Shown here: positions 1 to 8,292 of the stretch, piece by piece
Layout: each line of letters starts with the position of its first letter
How positions within the stretch are numbered: position 1 is the first letter of the stretch
NCBI RefSeq assembly: GCF_003369575.1
Contig: NZ_PIOC01000003.1
Span: 62,001-126,000, forward strand
Length of the DNA: 64,000 bases
Reading direction: 5' to 3'
From: Oceanobacillus arenosus
GTDB lineage: Bacteria; Bacillota; Bacilli; Bacillales; Amphibacillaceae
Made by a program: the position numbers and the translations under genes
The notes under the pieces: generated by a model
The model's database searches: none
Told to the model about the DNA's origin: nothing
What the model saw: only the letters and a program-made list of their open reading frames with translations

Positions 1-1
1 T

Positions 2-436
2 ACAGATAAAAAGGAAAGCGCACGTAGAGCAGTTGCCCATTCCAGTGTGCGGATGAGCAAAAATGTTTATGAAAATATTACAAAGCATCAGAATAAGAAG
101 GGAGACGTGCTTGCGGTTGCACAGGTTGCGGGGATTATGGGCGCGAAGCAAACGCCAGCAATCATCCCAATGTGCCATCCTATCCCTTTAGGCGGTGTCA
201 ATTTATCTTTTGAATGGAAGATTATTGATGATGAGCATTATGAATTATTAATCGCTGCTGAAGTAAAGACCCTTGGCCATACAGGGGTGGAGATGGAGGC
301 ACTTACCGCCGCATCGATTGCAGCATTAACTGTATATGATATGTGCAAGGCTGTCGACAAGGCTATGATTATTGGACCTACCTACTTGCAAGAAAAAAGC
401 GGCGGCAAAAACGGAGATTATATTAGGGAAGATTAA
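2..436 (+). CDS. moaC: MoaC, cyclic pyranopterin monophosphate synthase (5' partial)
   Basis: The frame is open from the first complete codon of the window, so the true start lies upstream; 144 residues are present of the roughly 160 usual for MoaC. MoaC acts after MoaA in molybdenum cofactor synthesis, turning the cyclo-dihydro-GTP intermediate into cyclic pyranopterin monophosphate. Visible family motifs are [11 protein letters not shown] near the N-terminus, PMCHPIPL with the conserved histidine, [20 protein letters not shown], and the C-terminal EKSGGK with the catalytic lysine. The TAA stop is followed by about 110 bp with no gene before the convergent operon terminator. The identification is secure; only the 5' end is missing. 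Confidence 0.95.
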   Translation, partial: TDKKESARRAVAHSSVRMSKNVYENITKHQNKKGDVLAVAQVAGIMGAKQTPAIIPMCHPIPLGGVNLSFEWKIIDDEHYELLIAAEVKTLGHTGVEMEALTAASIAALTVYDMCKAVDKAMIIGPTYLQEKSGGKNGDYIRED

Positions 437-549
437 TATGATGAATGTTCTTACATGAGGGTTCGGGGTTGCTCGATGTGGCAGCCGAGCCACTCGAACT
501 GGCCCGGACTTCGCTCCAGGACATAGCTCTCCTATAATATGTACAGTAA

Positions 550-591
550 AAAGACACCTCTAATCCCACAACTGAAATTAAAGATGCCTTT
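550..591 (-). terminator. Rho-independent terminator of the chb PTS operon
   Basis: Read on the minus strand, arms AAAGGCATCTTTAAT and ATTAGAGGTGTCTTT pair over 15 positions (with some G-U pairs) around a 12-nt loop and run into TTTTTAC. It lies about 30 bp after the chbF stop codon. Confidence 0.8.
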
Positions 592-621
592 GAGCGCAAA
601 ACCTATTATAGAGCTCCTTCT

Positions 622-1959
622 CTATTTCCCATTAATCATAGTTTTCTTAAAAAATTGCGGTAAATAATCCTTATGTGCATCCATCATTTCATCAACGATT
701 TGTTTTGCAATCGTATCAGAAGGTGTGAGTGGATTAATTGTTAATGCAAGAATTGCTGTATTATAATCTCCTGTTACCGCGGCTTCAGCGGATACTCGCT
801 CAAATGTTTTAATTTGCTGAATGAGTCCGCGAATAGGTACTGGCAATTCTCCAACTGTAATCGGTTTCGGTCCATCCTTTGTAATGACACAGCTTATTTC
901 AACAGCTGATTCATCTGGAATGCCTTCGATTGCACCACGATTCATTGTATTTACTGGCTGGATATCACGTTTATCATTATAAATGGAAGTTATCAATCGT
1001 ACAGCAGCATCAGAGTAATAGGCGCCTCCACGCTCCTCCAATTGAGGTGGTTTAATAGCTAAATCCGGATTCTTATATAATTCAAATAGTTCCTTTTCAA
1101 GCTTTTGCACAACTTCAGCACGAGTTCCTTCAGCTTCAGCACTTTCCAAGGCTGCATCAACCATTTTCTGTGATTTGTAATAGTAGCTATGGTATGGGCA
1201 AGGTAATAGATTTAATGCCTGTAAAAACTCCGGCTCCCATCCTTGACCTTCAATATTTTTTACAAAACTGCTATTATGTGGATCTGTTAATTTTTCAATG
1301 ACTTCTTTTTTTACACTGACCCCATCAACGTAAACATCTAAACCATAAACCATGTGATTTAGACCGGCAAAGTCAATGCGTACACGAGAATGATCAACAT
1401 CTAATAATTTCGCTATCCCCATTTCCATTCCAATAGGAACATTGCAAAGTCCTACTACTTTTTTGATGTTTGAATAGCGCAGTACAGCCTCTGTTATCAT
1501 CCCCGCAGGATTAGTAAAATTAATTAGCCATGCATTTGGACATAATTCTTCCATTTCTCCGCAAATATCAAGGATAACTGGAATAGTACGCAACCCTTTG
1601 AATAATCCACCCGCCCCATTTGTTTCCTGGCCAAGGACACCATATTTTAGAGGAATTCTCTCATCCTTTGCCCGTGCATCAAGCAGACCCACTCGGAATT
1701 GGGTTGTGACAAAATCAGCATCTTTTAACGCTTCTCTCCGATCGAGTGTTAAATGGATCTTAATTGGCAATCCCGCTTTTGCAACCATTCGTTTTGCTAA
1801 ACTTCCGACAATCTCCAGTTTTTCTTTTCCTTCTTCTATATCAACTAACCATAATTCGGACAAAGGAAATTCATCGTATCGTTTAATAAACCCTTCAATG
1901 AGTTCCGGTGTGTAGCTGGATCCTCCGCCAATCGTTGCCACTTTTATATTTCTACTCAT
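622..1959 (-). CDS. chbF: Family 4 glycoside hydrolase, 6-phospho-beta-glucosidase (ChbF/LicH type)
   Basis: A cytoplasmic NAD- and metal-dependent GH4 enzyme expected to cleave the phosphorylated disaccharide delivered by the adjacent PTS. The N-terminus carries the NAD-binding loop TIGGGSSYTPEL, followed by the GH4 landmarks NFTNPAG, GLCNVPIG (metal-ligand cysteine) and AGLNHM (metal-ligand histidine). Length (445 aa) is normal. The start at 1959 (MSRNIKVAT) is chosen because an AGGAGG motif precedes it at good spacing; an upstream in-frame Met at 1977 would overlap that motif. It is the last gene of the PTS operon. With a YdjC deacetylase next to it, as in E. coli chb, diacetylchitobiose 6-phosphate after deacetylation is the likely substrate; cellobiose 6-phosphate is the main alternative. 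Confidence 0.88.
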   Translation of the reverse strand: MSRNIKVATIGGGSSYTPELIEGFIKRYDEFPLSELWLVDIEEGKEKLEIVGSLAKRMVAKAGLPIKIHLTLDRREALKDADFVTTQFRVGLLDARAKDERIPLKYGVLGQETNGAGGLFKGLRTIPVILDICGEMEELCPNAWLINFTNPAGMITEAVLRYSNIKKVVGLCNVPIGMEMGIAKLLDVDHSRVRIDFAGLNHMVYGLDVYVDGVSVKKEVIEKLTDPHNSSFVKNIEGQGWEPEFLQALNLLPCPYHSYYYKSQKMVDAALESAEAEGTRAEVVQKLEKELFELYKNPDLAIKPPQLEERGGAYYSDAAVRLITSIYNDKRDIQPVNTMNRGAIEGIPDESAVEISCVITKDGPKPITVGELPVPIRGLIQQIKTFERVSAEAAVTGDYNTAILALTINPLTPSDTIAKQIVDEMMDAHKDYLPQFFKKTMINGK

Positions 1960-2024
1960 AATTAGTCCTCCTAGCAAGTTTTATTGATTAACTTAAATCC
2001 GCTGACAAAATCGATAATTTATTT

Positions 2025-2774
2025 TTACACATGTAACGTCTTTTTTAACTCCCTGTATGATACAAGCTCAATACCACGATTCAAAATTTCATGTTGAATC
2101 CGCTTATCCGTCAATATTGATAATTCTCTAGCACGTTGTAAGTTGTAGGAACTCCCCGTGAGCACTGGCTCATCAATATAGGCAGGATGTGCCATAATTT
2201 CTGTCGTATCAAATTGGTTTAACTTATCTAGTATTTTTATTATTGAATCTATCGTTAGGTCATCACCATAAAAACTTTCTTCAAAATACTCAACGATATT
2301 AAAGTGGGATTTCTTTATGTTATTTCTTAAATTACGAATTGGCAGATTGTATTTATTCGCCAATTTTTCCACTATCGGAAACACCTTTTCTTGACTGTGT
2401 ATATGATGGTGACTATCAAGGTGCGTTGGCGTTAAATCATATGAAAGAAACTTTTCTATCTGACTTGTAAACTCTTTTTCTATATCATTGCTCCCGGCAA
2501 AGCTTAACACTTTATCAGATTTGTAAAACTTTCCCTCTGCGTCAATAAGCGAGCCAACATTATCATTAATTGGAAATCCACAATCTAAGACAAGATGAAC
2601 TCCTACTCCAAGTTCAGGATTTTCTTTAGCAAGTTTTGCAGCATCGTCTGCACCCGGCATATTGGTCATCATTGTCGCCGATGTTACGATGCCATTTTTG
2701 TATGTTTCGATAATCCCAAGATTTACACCCTTCGAATAGCCAAAATCATCTGCATTGATAATTAACTTCGTCAT
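2025..2774 (-). CDS. chbG: ChbG/YdjC-family carbohydrate deacetylase
   Basis: A 249-residue YdjC-fold deacetylase. The N-terminus LIINADDFGYSKGVN holds the ADDFG metal-binding motif, and THLDSHHHIH provides the conserved histidine cluster. In the E. coli chb operon ChbG removes one acetyl group from diacetylchitobiose 6-phosphate (or chitotriose 6-phosphate) so the GH4 enzyme can act and the operon can be induced. Here the gene sits between the EIIC gene and the GH4 gene, the same functional grouping. The start has the strong upstream site AAGGAGGGTGAG. Function is inferred from family and context; the exact sugar is not shown by sequence. Confidence 0.85.
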   Translation of the reverse strand: MTKLIINADDFGYSKGVNLGIIETYKNGIVTSATMMTNMPGADDAAKLAKENPELGVGVHLVLDCGFPINDNVGSLIDAEGKFYKSDKVLSFAGSNDIEKEFTSQIEKFLSYDLTPTHLDSHHHIHSQEKVFPIVEKLANKYNLPIRNLRNNIKKSHFNIVEYFEESFYGDDLTIDSIIKILDKLNQFDTTEIMAHPAYIDEPVLTGSSYNLQRARELSILTDKRIQHEILNRGIELVSYRELKKTLHV

Positions 2775-2839
2775 ATACTCACCCTCCTTTTTCTTTTTTA
2801 ACTAAAAAGCATTTATAAAAATATTATTTTCTTTCTAAA

Positions 2840-4117
2840 TTAAGAACTTGCTTCCTTTGTTGCTGCTGCTTCCTCTTCTTCAACCCTATGCTGTGCTCTG
2901 TCCGTGGATTTTACAAATGGATAGTATATCAATACCGTGACAAGTAATGTAATTACCTGGATTACGGCACCACTTATCTTTCCTCCTGTAGCCAAATAAC
3001 CACTAATAATTGGTGGCATTGTCCACGGCACAACAATACCGACAGGCTTTGCTACTAAACCTGTAGCCATAGCAACATATGTAATAATCGCAGTTGCCAT
3101 TGGGGCTAAAACGAAAGGAATGAGCAATTTAAAGTTTAATACGATCGGTAGGCCGAATAAAGCCGGTTCATTAATATTAAAGAGTCCTGGACCCATTGTA
3201 ATACGTCCCATCGCCTTATTACTTTTTGCTTTCGTGAATAGCCATAAACAGATAACCAAACCAATTGTGGCACCACCGCCACCCATCCAAACAAAATTCA
3301 TCATAAATTCATTCGTAATAATATTTGGCAGTTGCTCACCTGCTTGAAACGCTATTCGATTCGCATCGGTATTCTGAAGCCAAATAGGTTGAATTACTGG
3401 ATTAATTGTATTTCCGCCATGGATACCGACAAACCAGAAAATTGAGTTCAATGCAACAATTACTAATGTTCCCCACAAGCTGCTGCCTAAAGCTCCAAGT
3501 GGTTTTCCTAACGTGTTGGTCAGCAACGCATGAATGTTTTCAACTCCTGTTAAGGTTAATAACAAATAAATTAAGCCCCAGCTCAATATAACCATGAACC
3601 CCGGCAGTAAAGCTGCAAACGATTTTTCTACAGCAACCGGCACACCTTTTGGCATCTTTATTGTGAAATTCTTCTCAACAAAAAACCTGAATATTTCGGT
3701 TGATATCAGCCCTACTAGAATTGCGACGAACAAGCCACTGCTTCCAACAAACGTATATGCTATTCCCGATCCTGCCTCTGCTATTAAATCTGGTGTAACA
3801 ATAATAAAGGAGGATAAAGAAATAACCCCTGCAGCGACTCCATCAACCTCATAATCTTCCGCTAAACTATGCGCAATTCCAAAAGCAGCCACTAAAGCCA
3901 TCAGTCCAAAGGATCCATTTACAATCTTATTAAAGATCGAGTTTAGACCTATCGATTCAAGCCAATCTGTATAACCCCCAATTGGTAAATTACCAAGGAT
4001 CAGGAAAACAGATCCAATGATAATAAGAGGCATGGTTAGTAATATCCCATCTCTTAAAGCCCTTAAATGCCGTTGATTACCAATTTGTCCAGCGATCATT
4101 TCAATTCTCTCTAACAA
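2840..4117 (-). CDS. chbC: PTS EIIC component, lactose/cellobiose/chitobiose family
   Basis: A membrane permease of the Lac/Cel/Chb PTS family, 425 aa, with about ten hydrophobic segments and family motifs such as HGGNTINPVIQPIW and GLFNINEPALFGLPIVLN, the latter in the substrate-binding region. It moves the disaccharide across the membrane while EIIB phosphorylates it. The start is a TTG preceded by GGGGTGATTTAG. The C-terminal tail is rich in Glu and Ala. Gene order here is EIIB, EIIA, EIIC, then chbG and chbF, about 80 bp after the EIIA gene. Substrate choice (chitobiose over cellobiose) comes from the neighbours, not from this protein. Confidence 0.9.
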   Translation of the reverse strand: MLERIEMIAGQIGNQRHLRALRDGILLTMPLIIIGSVFLILGNLPIGGYTDWLESIGLNSIFNKIVNGSFGLMALVAAFGIAHSLAEDYEVDGVAAGVISLSSFIIVTPDLIAEAGSGIAYTFVGSSGLFVAILVGLISTEIFRFFVEKNFTIKMPKGVPVAVEKSFAALLPGFMVILSWGLIYLLLTLTGVENIHALLTNTLGKPLGALGSSLWGTLVIVALNSIFWFVGIHGGNTINPVIQPIWLQNTDANRIAFQAGEQLPNIITNEFMMNFVWMGGGGATIGLVICLWLFTKAKSNKAMGRITMGPGLFNINEPALFGLPIVLNFKLLIPFVLAPMATAIITYVAMATGLVAKPVGIVVPWTMPPIISGYLATGGKISGAVIQVITLLVTVLIYYPFVKSTDRAQHRVEEEEAAATKEASS

Positions 4118-4200
4118 CTAAATCACCCCATATCTCAGTTTTTTACTTTACCTTTAAAAACTATAAATAATAAAGTTGCCATGTTTTCTAGTGTTTTTGG

Positions 4201-4512
4201 TTATTTACTTTTATATAACTCAATAAATTCATTTGCCAAATCACAGAATGTCATTGCGTTCATTAAATGATCCTGTGCATGAACCATTAGTAATGTCACT
4301 TCCACATTCTCACCGGAAGCTTCTTTCGATAATAAATTTGTTTGTGCATTATGTGCATTTTCTAATTCATTATTTGCTGCCTCCATTTTCCGGTCAGCAG
4401 CTTCCATGTCACCTTGTTTTGCCGCCTGTATTCCTTCCATTCCATAACTCTTTGCATTACCACTATGCAGAATCAGACCCATAATGTCCTCGATATTTTT
4501 TGGTTCTACCAC
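4201..4512 (-). CDS. chbA: PTS EIIA component, lactose/cellobiose/chitobiose family
   Basis: A 103-residue cytoplasmic phosphotransfer protein of the Lac-type EIIA family, predicted to form helical trimers. The phosphorylatable histidine lies in the family motif VHAQDHLMNA. It accepts phosphate from HPr and passes it to EIIB. The start is GTG with AAAGGAAG upstream. It begins 17 bp after the EIIB stop, so the two are translated from one message. Confidence 0.9.
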   Translation of the reverse strand: MVEPKNIEDIMGLILHSGNAKSYGMEGIQAAKQGDMEAADRKMEAANNELENAHNAQTNLLSKEASGENVEVTLLMVHAQDHLMNAMTFCDLANEFIELYKSK

Positions 4513-4529
4513 GGGATATCTTCCTTTCG

Positions 4530-4859
4530 CTATAAACTTTCTTGCTTTAATTGCAGTGCAGACTCCAATACTTTCGCACCATCCACTTTTCCATAATCCT
4601 GCATATCAATGACATCAAGTACAGTATCGGTGTTGGCTAATTTTTTTTCATACTTTGCTTTCATGAAACGCACTTGTGGTCCAAGTAATAAGATATCTAC
4701 ATTTTCTTTAGCAAGGTACTTATTTGCTGCAGTTGAAGACATTGCCTGTATTTCAACTTCAGTTCCTTTTTCCTTTGCCGCTTCCTCCATATTTGTCATC
4801 AATAAGCTGGTACTCATTCCAGCTGAACACACTAATAAGATCTTTGTTTTCTCCACCAT
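4530..4859 (-). CDS. chbB: PTS EIIB component, lactose/cellobiose/chitobiose family
   Basis: A small cytoplasmic EIIB protein whose N-terminal P-loop-like segment LLVCSAGMSTSLL contains the cysteine that carries phosphate to the sugar. I place the start at MVEKTK (4859), where GGAGAG precedes the ATG at proper distance; an earlier Met at 4877 would absorb that site. It is the first structural gene of the operon, with a cre-like box about 50 bp upstream and the terminator of the regulator gene before that. It is about 109 aa, normal for the family. Confidence 0.9.
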   Translation of the reverse strand: MVEKTKILLVCSAGMSTSLLMTNMEEAAKEKGTEVEIQAMSSTAANKYLAKENVDILLLGPQVRFMKAKYEKKLANTDTVLDVIDMQDYGKVDGAKVLESALQLKQESL

Positions 4860-4907
4860 ATATATCTCTCCATTCATCTTGTTTTACAATACATGTTCAT
4901 CATAAAA

Positions 4908-4921
4908 TGAAAGCGCTTTAT
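4908..4921 (-). promoter_or_regulatory. cre-like CcpA box upstream of the PTS operon
   Basis: On the minus strand ATAAAGCGCTTTCA matches the catabolite-responsive element pattern TGWNANCGNTNWCA at all but the first two positions. It lies between the regulator terminator and chbB, where CcpA repression would be expected. Binding is inferred. Confidence 0.55.
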
Positions 4922-5010
4922 TTTATAGTCACGTTTTTTCCGTTAAGCAACGGAAATCCTTGTTTTGATAACATCATATTCCTTATTAACAATTCAAAGG
5001 ATCGTAAAAT

Positions 5011-5049
5011 AGCCATAAGCCGGTTACTTACTTCTATCGGCTTATGGCT
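5011..5049 (-). terminator. Terminator overlapping the end of the PRD activator gene
   Basis: A perfect 12-bp inverted repeat, AGCCATAAGCCG and CGGCTTATGGCT, with a 15-nt loop. On the minus strand it ends in ATTTTACG. Its first arm includes the last codons of the regulator gene, separating it from chbB. Confidence 0.7.
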
Positions 5050-6961
5050 CTATTGGTTCTGTTAGTAATTCAATTACCTCCGCTACGGAGTCACTTTTAA
5101 CTAACTGTTGCACAGTTGAATTACTCTTTACGAGGGCGACTAATTGTTCGTACATAATTTTTAAATCTTCATCAGTATCCTTATCTATATTTAATAAACA
5201 AACAAATTGAACCATGTTTTGATTATTCCAAGGTATAGGTTCTTTTAAGGTACAGATAGTCCAAAATGTTTTATTTGTTTGCGGGATTATCGGGTGTGGA
5301 ATTGCAATGAAATTACCATAGTAGGTAGAGGACAATTCTTCCCTTTTCAATACTAATTCAGCATAATCCTCAGAAACCAGCTTCTGCTTTCCCAATTCAT
5401 CACATAAAAATTGAATGACAGATTCACGATCCTTTAATTTTTGATGAATAAAAACTCTTGCTGGATCTATAAGAGTAAATAACGTATCTTTAAAAGTGCT
5501 AAACTGATATTTTATTCTCTCAATATCATTATCCTCCAGCAAAAGGTTTGTTGTAATTACTGGAATATTTAAATCCATGCTGACTGAAACCGTGCTTATG
5601 ACAAAATCAATACCATCTAATGAATAGCGTGATAGTTTATAATGGCTGATAGTGTCAATAATCTCCATTTTATCTTTAAATAATTTTTGTAATTGGTAAT
5701 ATAAAAGTTTGGCGCTTCCCATTCCTGTAGCGCAAACAATTAACACCTTCTTTTTTGATATATCTTCCATTCTTTCAAGCGCTGCACCAATATACGTGGC
5801 AATATAGGATATTTCATGCTCACCTATCTTCTTATTAAGGTAATCCTCGATACATTTACTTGCAATAATTGCCCCCTCAAATGCAAATGGATATTTTGTC
5901 TTTATCTCGTTCAATAGGGGATTATGAATATTCATGCCATACTTCAACCTATTCATCACTGGACCAAGATGGGTCGACAATCCTTGGATGAATTCCAAAT
6001 CATAATGGAAATCCCAATCATATACTTCTTTTAACTTTTCAATAATTTTATCTACTATTATACTTATTGTTGCAGATGAAATGCCATCTAATGTATACAG
6101 AAGTTTCGTACCTAATAAATGAGCTAAAATGTATTCCGACTCTGATGCAGGGAATTTTAATCCTGTAATGTCCTCCACCTTTTGTATAATATTATCCGCT
6201 ACGTTTTTTGCAATTATATCATTAGCGGTCATGGAAATATTAAGTGGCTCAACAAAATAACCTTCCTCTATTCGCTTACATGCAATTGTTATATGAGTAG
6301 TCAAATTCCCCAATGTAAAATCTGATAATGTAAAATCATAGTTATTTACAGTATCAATGATCGTCTCTTTTATTTTCCTAAATAAATTAGCATCCAGGAA
6401 GTGGAAAAAATCCTCCACCTTACTAAATCCATTATTGTTATCCAAAGCCGAATTAGACAGGCATAATCTTTTATTATACTCATCACCTTCTACTTTTTTC
6501 CCGTAGTGCGGACGGCTGACATATGATAGATTAAATTGTTTCAGCTTTTTATATACCAACTTCAAATCATTTTTCAACGTAGTGCTTGATACAAAAAGTT
6601 CTTCCTGAAGTTTTTCCATCTTAATAAAATTGCCAACAAGTAACAAGCGTTGTAATATGTACCTTACTCTATTATCCTGAGACTCAAAATGATCCGATAA
6701 TAAATCGTCTTGTTTAAATAACAAAGGAGATTTCTCCTGAAAAAGTAATTCATTGATTACTTTCAGTTGATATCCTTTCCCTCTGATTGAATTAATTTCA
6801 ATACCGAATGAATTGCATTCATTTTTCATTTTATTGATTTCATTACGGATGGTTCGGTCGCTAACACTTAGATCTCTAGAAATCCACTCAGCTGTGACCG
6901 GCTCACTAGATTTAATTAACCGAATGATAATTTCTTTTTGTCGATTTGTAAGCGTTATCAC
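5042..6961 (-). CDS. PRD-containing transcriptional activator, LicR/ManR/MtlR type
   Basis: A 639-residue multidomain regulator. In order: an N-terminal HTH (about 1-60, with RQKEIIIRLIKSSEPVTAEWISRDL), a second HTH-like part, two PTS regulation domains holding phosphorylatable histidines (about 190-390), a Gat-type EIIB-like domain with IVCATGMGSAKLL (about 405-490), and a C-terminal EIIA-like domain with GNFIAIPHPI containing a phospho-histidine (about 500-639). Such proteins activate a linked PTS operon when the sugar PTS is active and are inhibited by phosphorylation when sugar is absent. It lies directly upstream of and co-directional with chbB. The start is GTG with AGGAGGAATAAA upstream. 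It resembles B. subtilis LicR, but the linked operon argues for a chitobiose inducer, so no symbol is assigned. Confidence 0.88.
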   Translation of the reverse strand: MITLTNRQKEIIIRLIKSSEPVTAEWISRDLSVSDRTIRNEINKMKNECNSFGIEINSIRGKGYQLKVINELLFQEKSPLLFKQDDLLSDHFESQDNRVRYILQRLLLVGNFIKMEKLQEELFVSSTTLKNDLKLVYKKLKQFNLSYVSRPHYGKKVEGDEYNKRLCLSNSALDNNNGFSKVEDFFHFLDANLFRKIKETIIDTVNNYDFTLSDFTLGNLTTHITIACKRIEEGYFVEPLNISMTANDIIAKNVADNIIQKVEDITGLKFPASESEYILAHLLGTKLLYTLDGISSATISIIVDKIIEKLKEVYDWDFHYDLEFIQGLSTHLGPVMNRLKYGMNIHNPLLNEIKTKYPFAFEGAIIASKCIEDYLNKKIGEHEISYIATYIGAALERMEDISKKKVLIVCATGMGSAKLLYYQLQKLFKDKMEIIDTISHYKLSRYSLDGIDFVISTVSVSMDLNIPVITTNLLLEDNDIERIKYQFSTFKDTLFTLIDPARVFIHQKLKDRESVIQFLCDELGKQKLVSEDYAELVLKREELSSTYYGNFIAIPHPIIPQTNKTFWTICTLKEPIPWNNQNMVQFVCLLNIDKDTDEDLKIMYEQLVALVKSNSTVQQLVKSDSVAEVIELLTEPIEP

Positions 6962-7288
6962 TTTATTCCTCCTACTAACACTTGATAAGCTTCGGACTGC
7001 TTCTTATGATCTATTATACGATAAATTTATTTAAAAAGCCTGGAATATTTATTATAATCAGATGACTGTATACTCATACAGCAATCCAGATTCCAGCAGA
7101 TCAAAAGGTTCAAATAGTAAGAAACAAATTTTTATTAGTGCAGCGAGACATCATGCCTGTCCCTCTATTCTCCGACAAAATATGACAAAATTCGAGGAGT
7201 GACTAGGCACCTTAAACACCCGTTAAAATCATTATCCATATTTAACCTGATAAATATTTAAATAAAAGGTATCTTTTTTTCTATCAAG
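6962..7288. other. Intergenic stretch with one degenerate REP copy
   Basis: No coding frame with a credible start and ribosome binding site was seen. At 7154-7164 the string TGCCTGTCCCT matches the REP core (reverse orientation), and AGGCACC at 7205-7211 may be its degenerate partner. Confidence 0.5.
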
Positions 7289-7436
7289 TGTTATAATAAG
7301 ATTAACTTATTGATGTTCGTTTTAGCAAAACAAGATATATGTAATAACTTTCTAGTGATTATCTTCGTCTTGAATTATTAATCTTGAACCACAAAAAGTA
7401 ATAAACGTGCTATAAAGCACATGGAGGAATTTTTTT
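7289..7436 (+). promoter_or_regulatory. Promoter and long leader of the cold-shock gene
   Basis: TG-T-TATAAT at 7289-7297 is a perfect extended -10 box, predicting transcription from about 7304. This leaves an untranslated leader of about 130 nt before the ATG, typical of cold-shock mRNAs whose leader folding controls translation with temperature. A GGAGGA ribosome binding site lies near 7424. The thermoswitch role is inferred from the gene family. Confidence 0.65.
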
Positions 7437-7637
7437 ATGAGTAAAGGTACAGTAAAATGGTTTAATGCAGACAAAGGTTTCGGTTTTATCGAAGTTGAAG
7501 GTGGAGAAGATGTATTCGTTCATTTCTCAGCAATTCAAGGCGAAGGTTTCAAATCATTAGATGAAGGACAAGTAGTTACTTTTGATATTGAAGAAGGTAA
7601 CCGCGGACCACAAGCAGCAAACGTTGAAAAAGCGTAA
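7437..7637 (+). CDS. csp: Cold-shock protein (CspA/CspB family)
   Basis: A 66-residue single OB-fold protein. RNP1 is KGFGFIEV and RNP2 is DVFVHFSAI, with the usual aromatic side chains for single-stranded nucleic acid binding. It serves as an RNA chaperone. It is monocistronic, with a long leader upstream and a strong terminator just after. Bacillaceae carry several near-identical paralogues, so a letter is not assigned. Confidence 0.97.
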   Translation: MSKGTVKWFNADKGFGFIEVEGGEDVFVHFSAIQGEGFKSLDEGQVVTFDIEEGNRGPQAANVEKA

Positions 7638-7649
7638 ATAAACATTATG

Positions 7650-7680
7650 AAAGCTCTTCTCATACGAGAGGAGCTTTTTT
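7650..7680 (+). terminator. Terminator of the cold-shock gene
   Basis: AAGCTCTTCTC pairs with GAGAGGAGCTT across a 4-nt loop and is followed directly by six T residues. Confidence 0.92.
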
Positions 7681-7910
7681 ACTTTTAATTTGTTCCGTAA
7701 ACACGGAATTTCCTCTGTTAGCATAATTGATTATTGATCACTACTAAAAATCATAAAATTTATTTTTTAGGAGTGCTAAATTGTAGGTAAGTGATCGAGC
7801 AATGGTAGTAGAAGCAATTATAAGGAAGTACTTAAGGAAGTAATGCAATTACAAAGTATGAATGCTATACTTACTGAATAATTGGATACAAAAGGGAGTT
7901 AAAGTAGCAG

Positions 7911-8102
7911 ATGAAATATTATACATCGCACATGAAAAAACTCGTTATGAACAATGAAGAATTACAAAAAAAGTTAAAAGAGATAATGAAAGAACATGAT
8001 CTTGAGAAAAGCTTTGCGCTTAAGGCTTTGTACCATGCTGAAGTTGCTTCAGGTGGGAAATATCAGGAGGCATACCGGGAACTTGACTTGCCCAATAAAT
8101 AA
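7911..8102 (+). CDS. Small hypothetical protein, 63 aa
   Basis: A charged, probably helical peptide (NNEELQKKLKEIMKEHDLEKSF in the middle) with a GGGAG-like ribosome binding site upstream of the ATG. I do not recognise a family. No partner is obvious: it stands alone between the cold-shock gene and the end of ppc, and no clear terminator of its own was seen. Codon use is ordinary for the window, so it is probably a real small gene. Confidence 0.5.
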   Translation: MKYYTSHMKKLVMNNEELQKKLKEIMKEHDLEKSFALKALYHAEVASGGKYQEAYRELDLPNK

Positions 8103-8134
8103 GTAGGTCATATTATCTGTAAACTTTAGTAAAG

Positions 8135-8290
8135 AATTCTCAATTTTATTGAGAAAGAATTGTATTTTAGAGCCGTCCAATTACACTAAGATTAATTTTT
8201 ATTATTTTTAGGTTAAAAAAGACCGAGTGTTACTAACACTCGGTCTAAACTATGGAGATTTTTGGGGACGAAGTGCCTGTCCCCATGGTC
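8135..8290 (-). repeat. Terminator-plus-REP module after ppc (copy 1)
   Basis: This AT-rich segment aligns along its length with 14050-14218: both have a CAATTTTATT..AATTG hairpin-like stretch, TTTTTAGGT(T)AAAAAA, a GACC..GTC hairpin, TATGGA or CATGGA, and then a REP core. In both places the REP end touches the stop codon of a minus-strand gene (ppc here, plsY there). The REP at 8264-8284 shows GGGGAC and GTCCCC flanking GAAGTGCCT. Confidence 0.7.
8214..8246 (-). terminator. Terminator of ppc
   Basis: AGACCGAGTGTTA and TAACACTCGGTCT form a perfect 13-bp inverted repeat around one base; on the minus strand it runs into six T residues. It lies about 50 bp past the ppc stop. Confidence 0.85.
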
Positions 8291-8292
8291 CA

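Noticed and set aside
2840-4877. Naming the PTS genes licBCA
   Set aside because: The deacetylase and GH4 neighbours fit the chb gene set better; cellobiose or lichenan use is not excluded.
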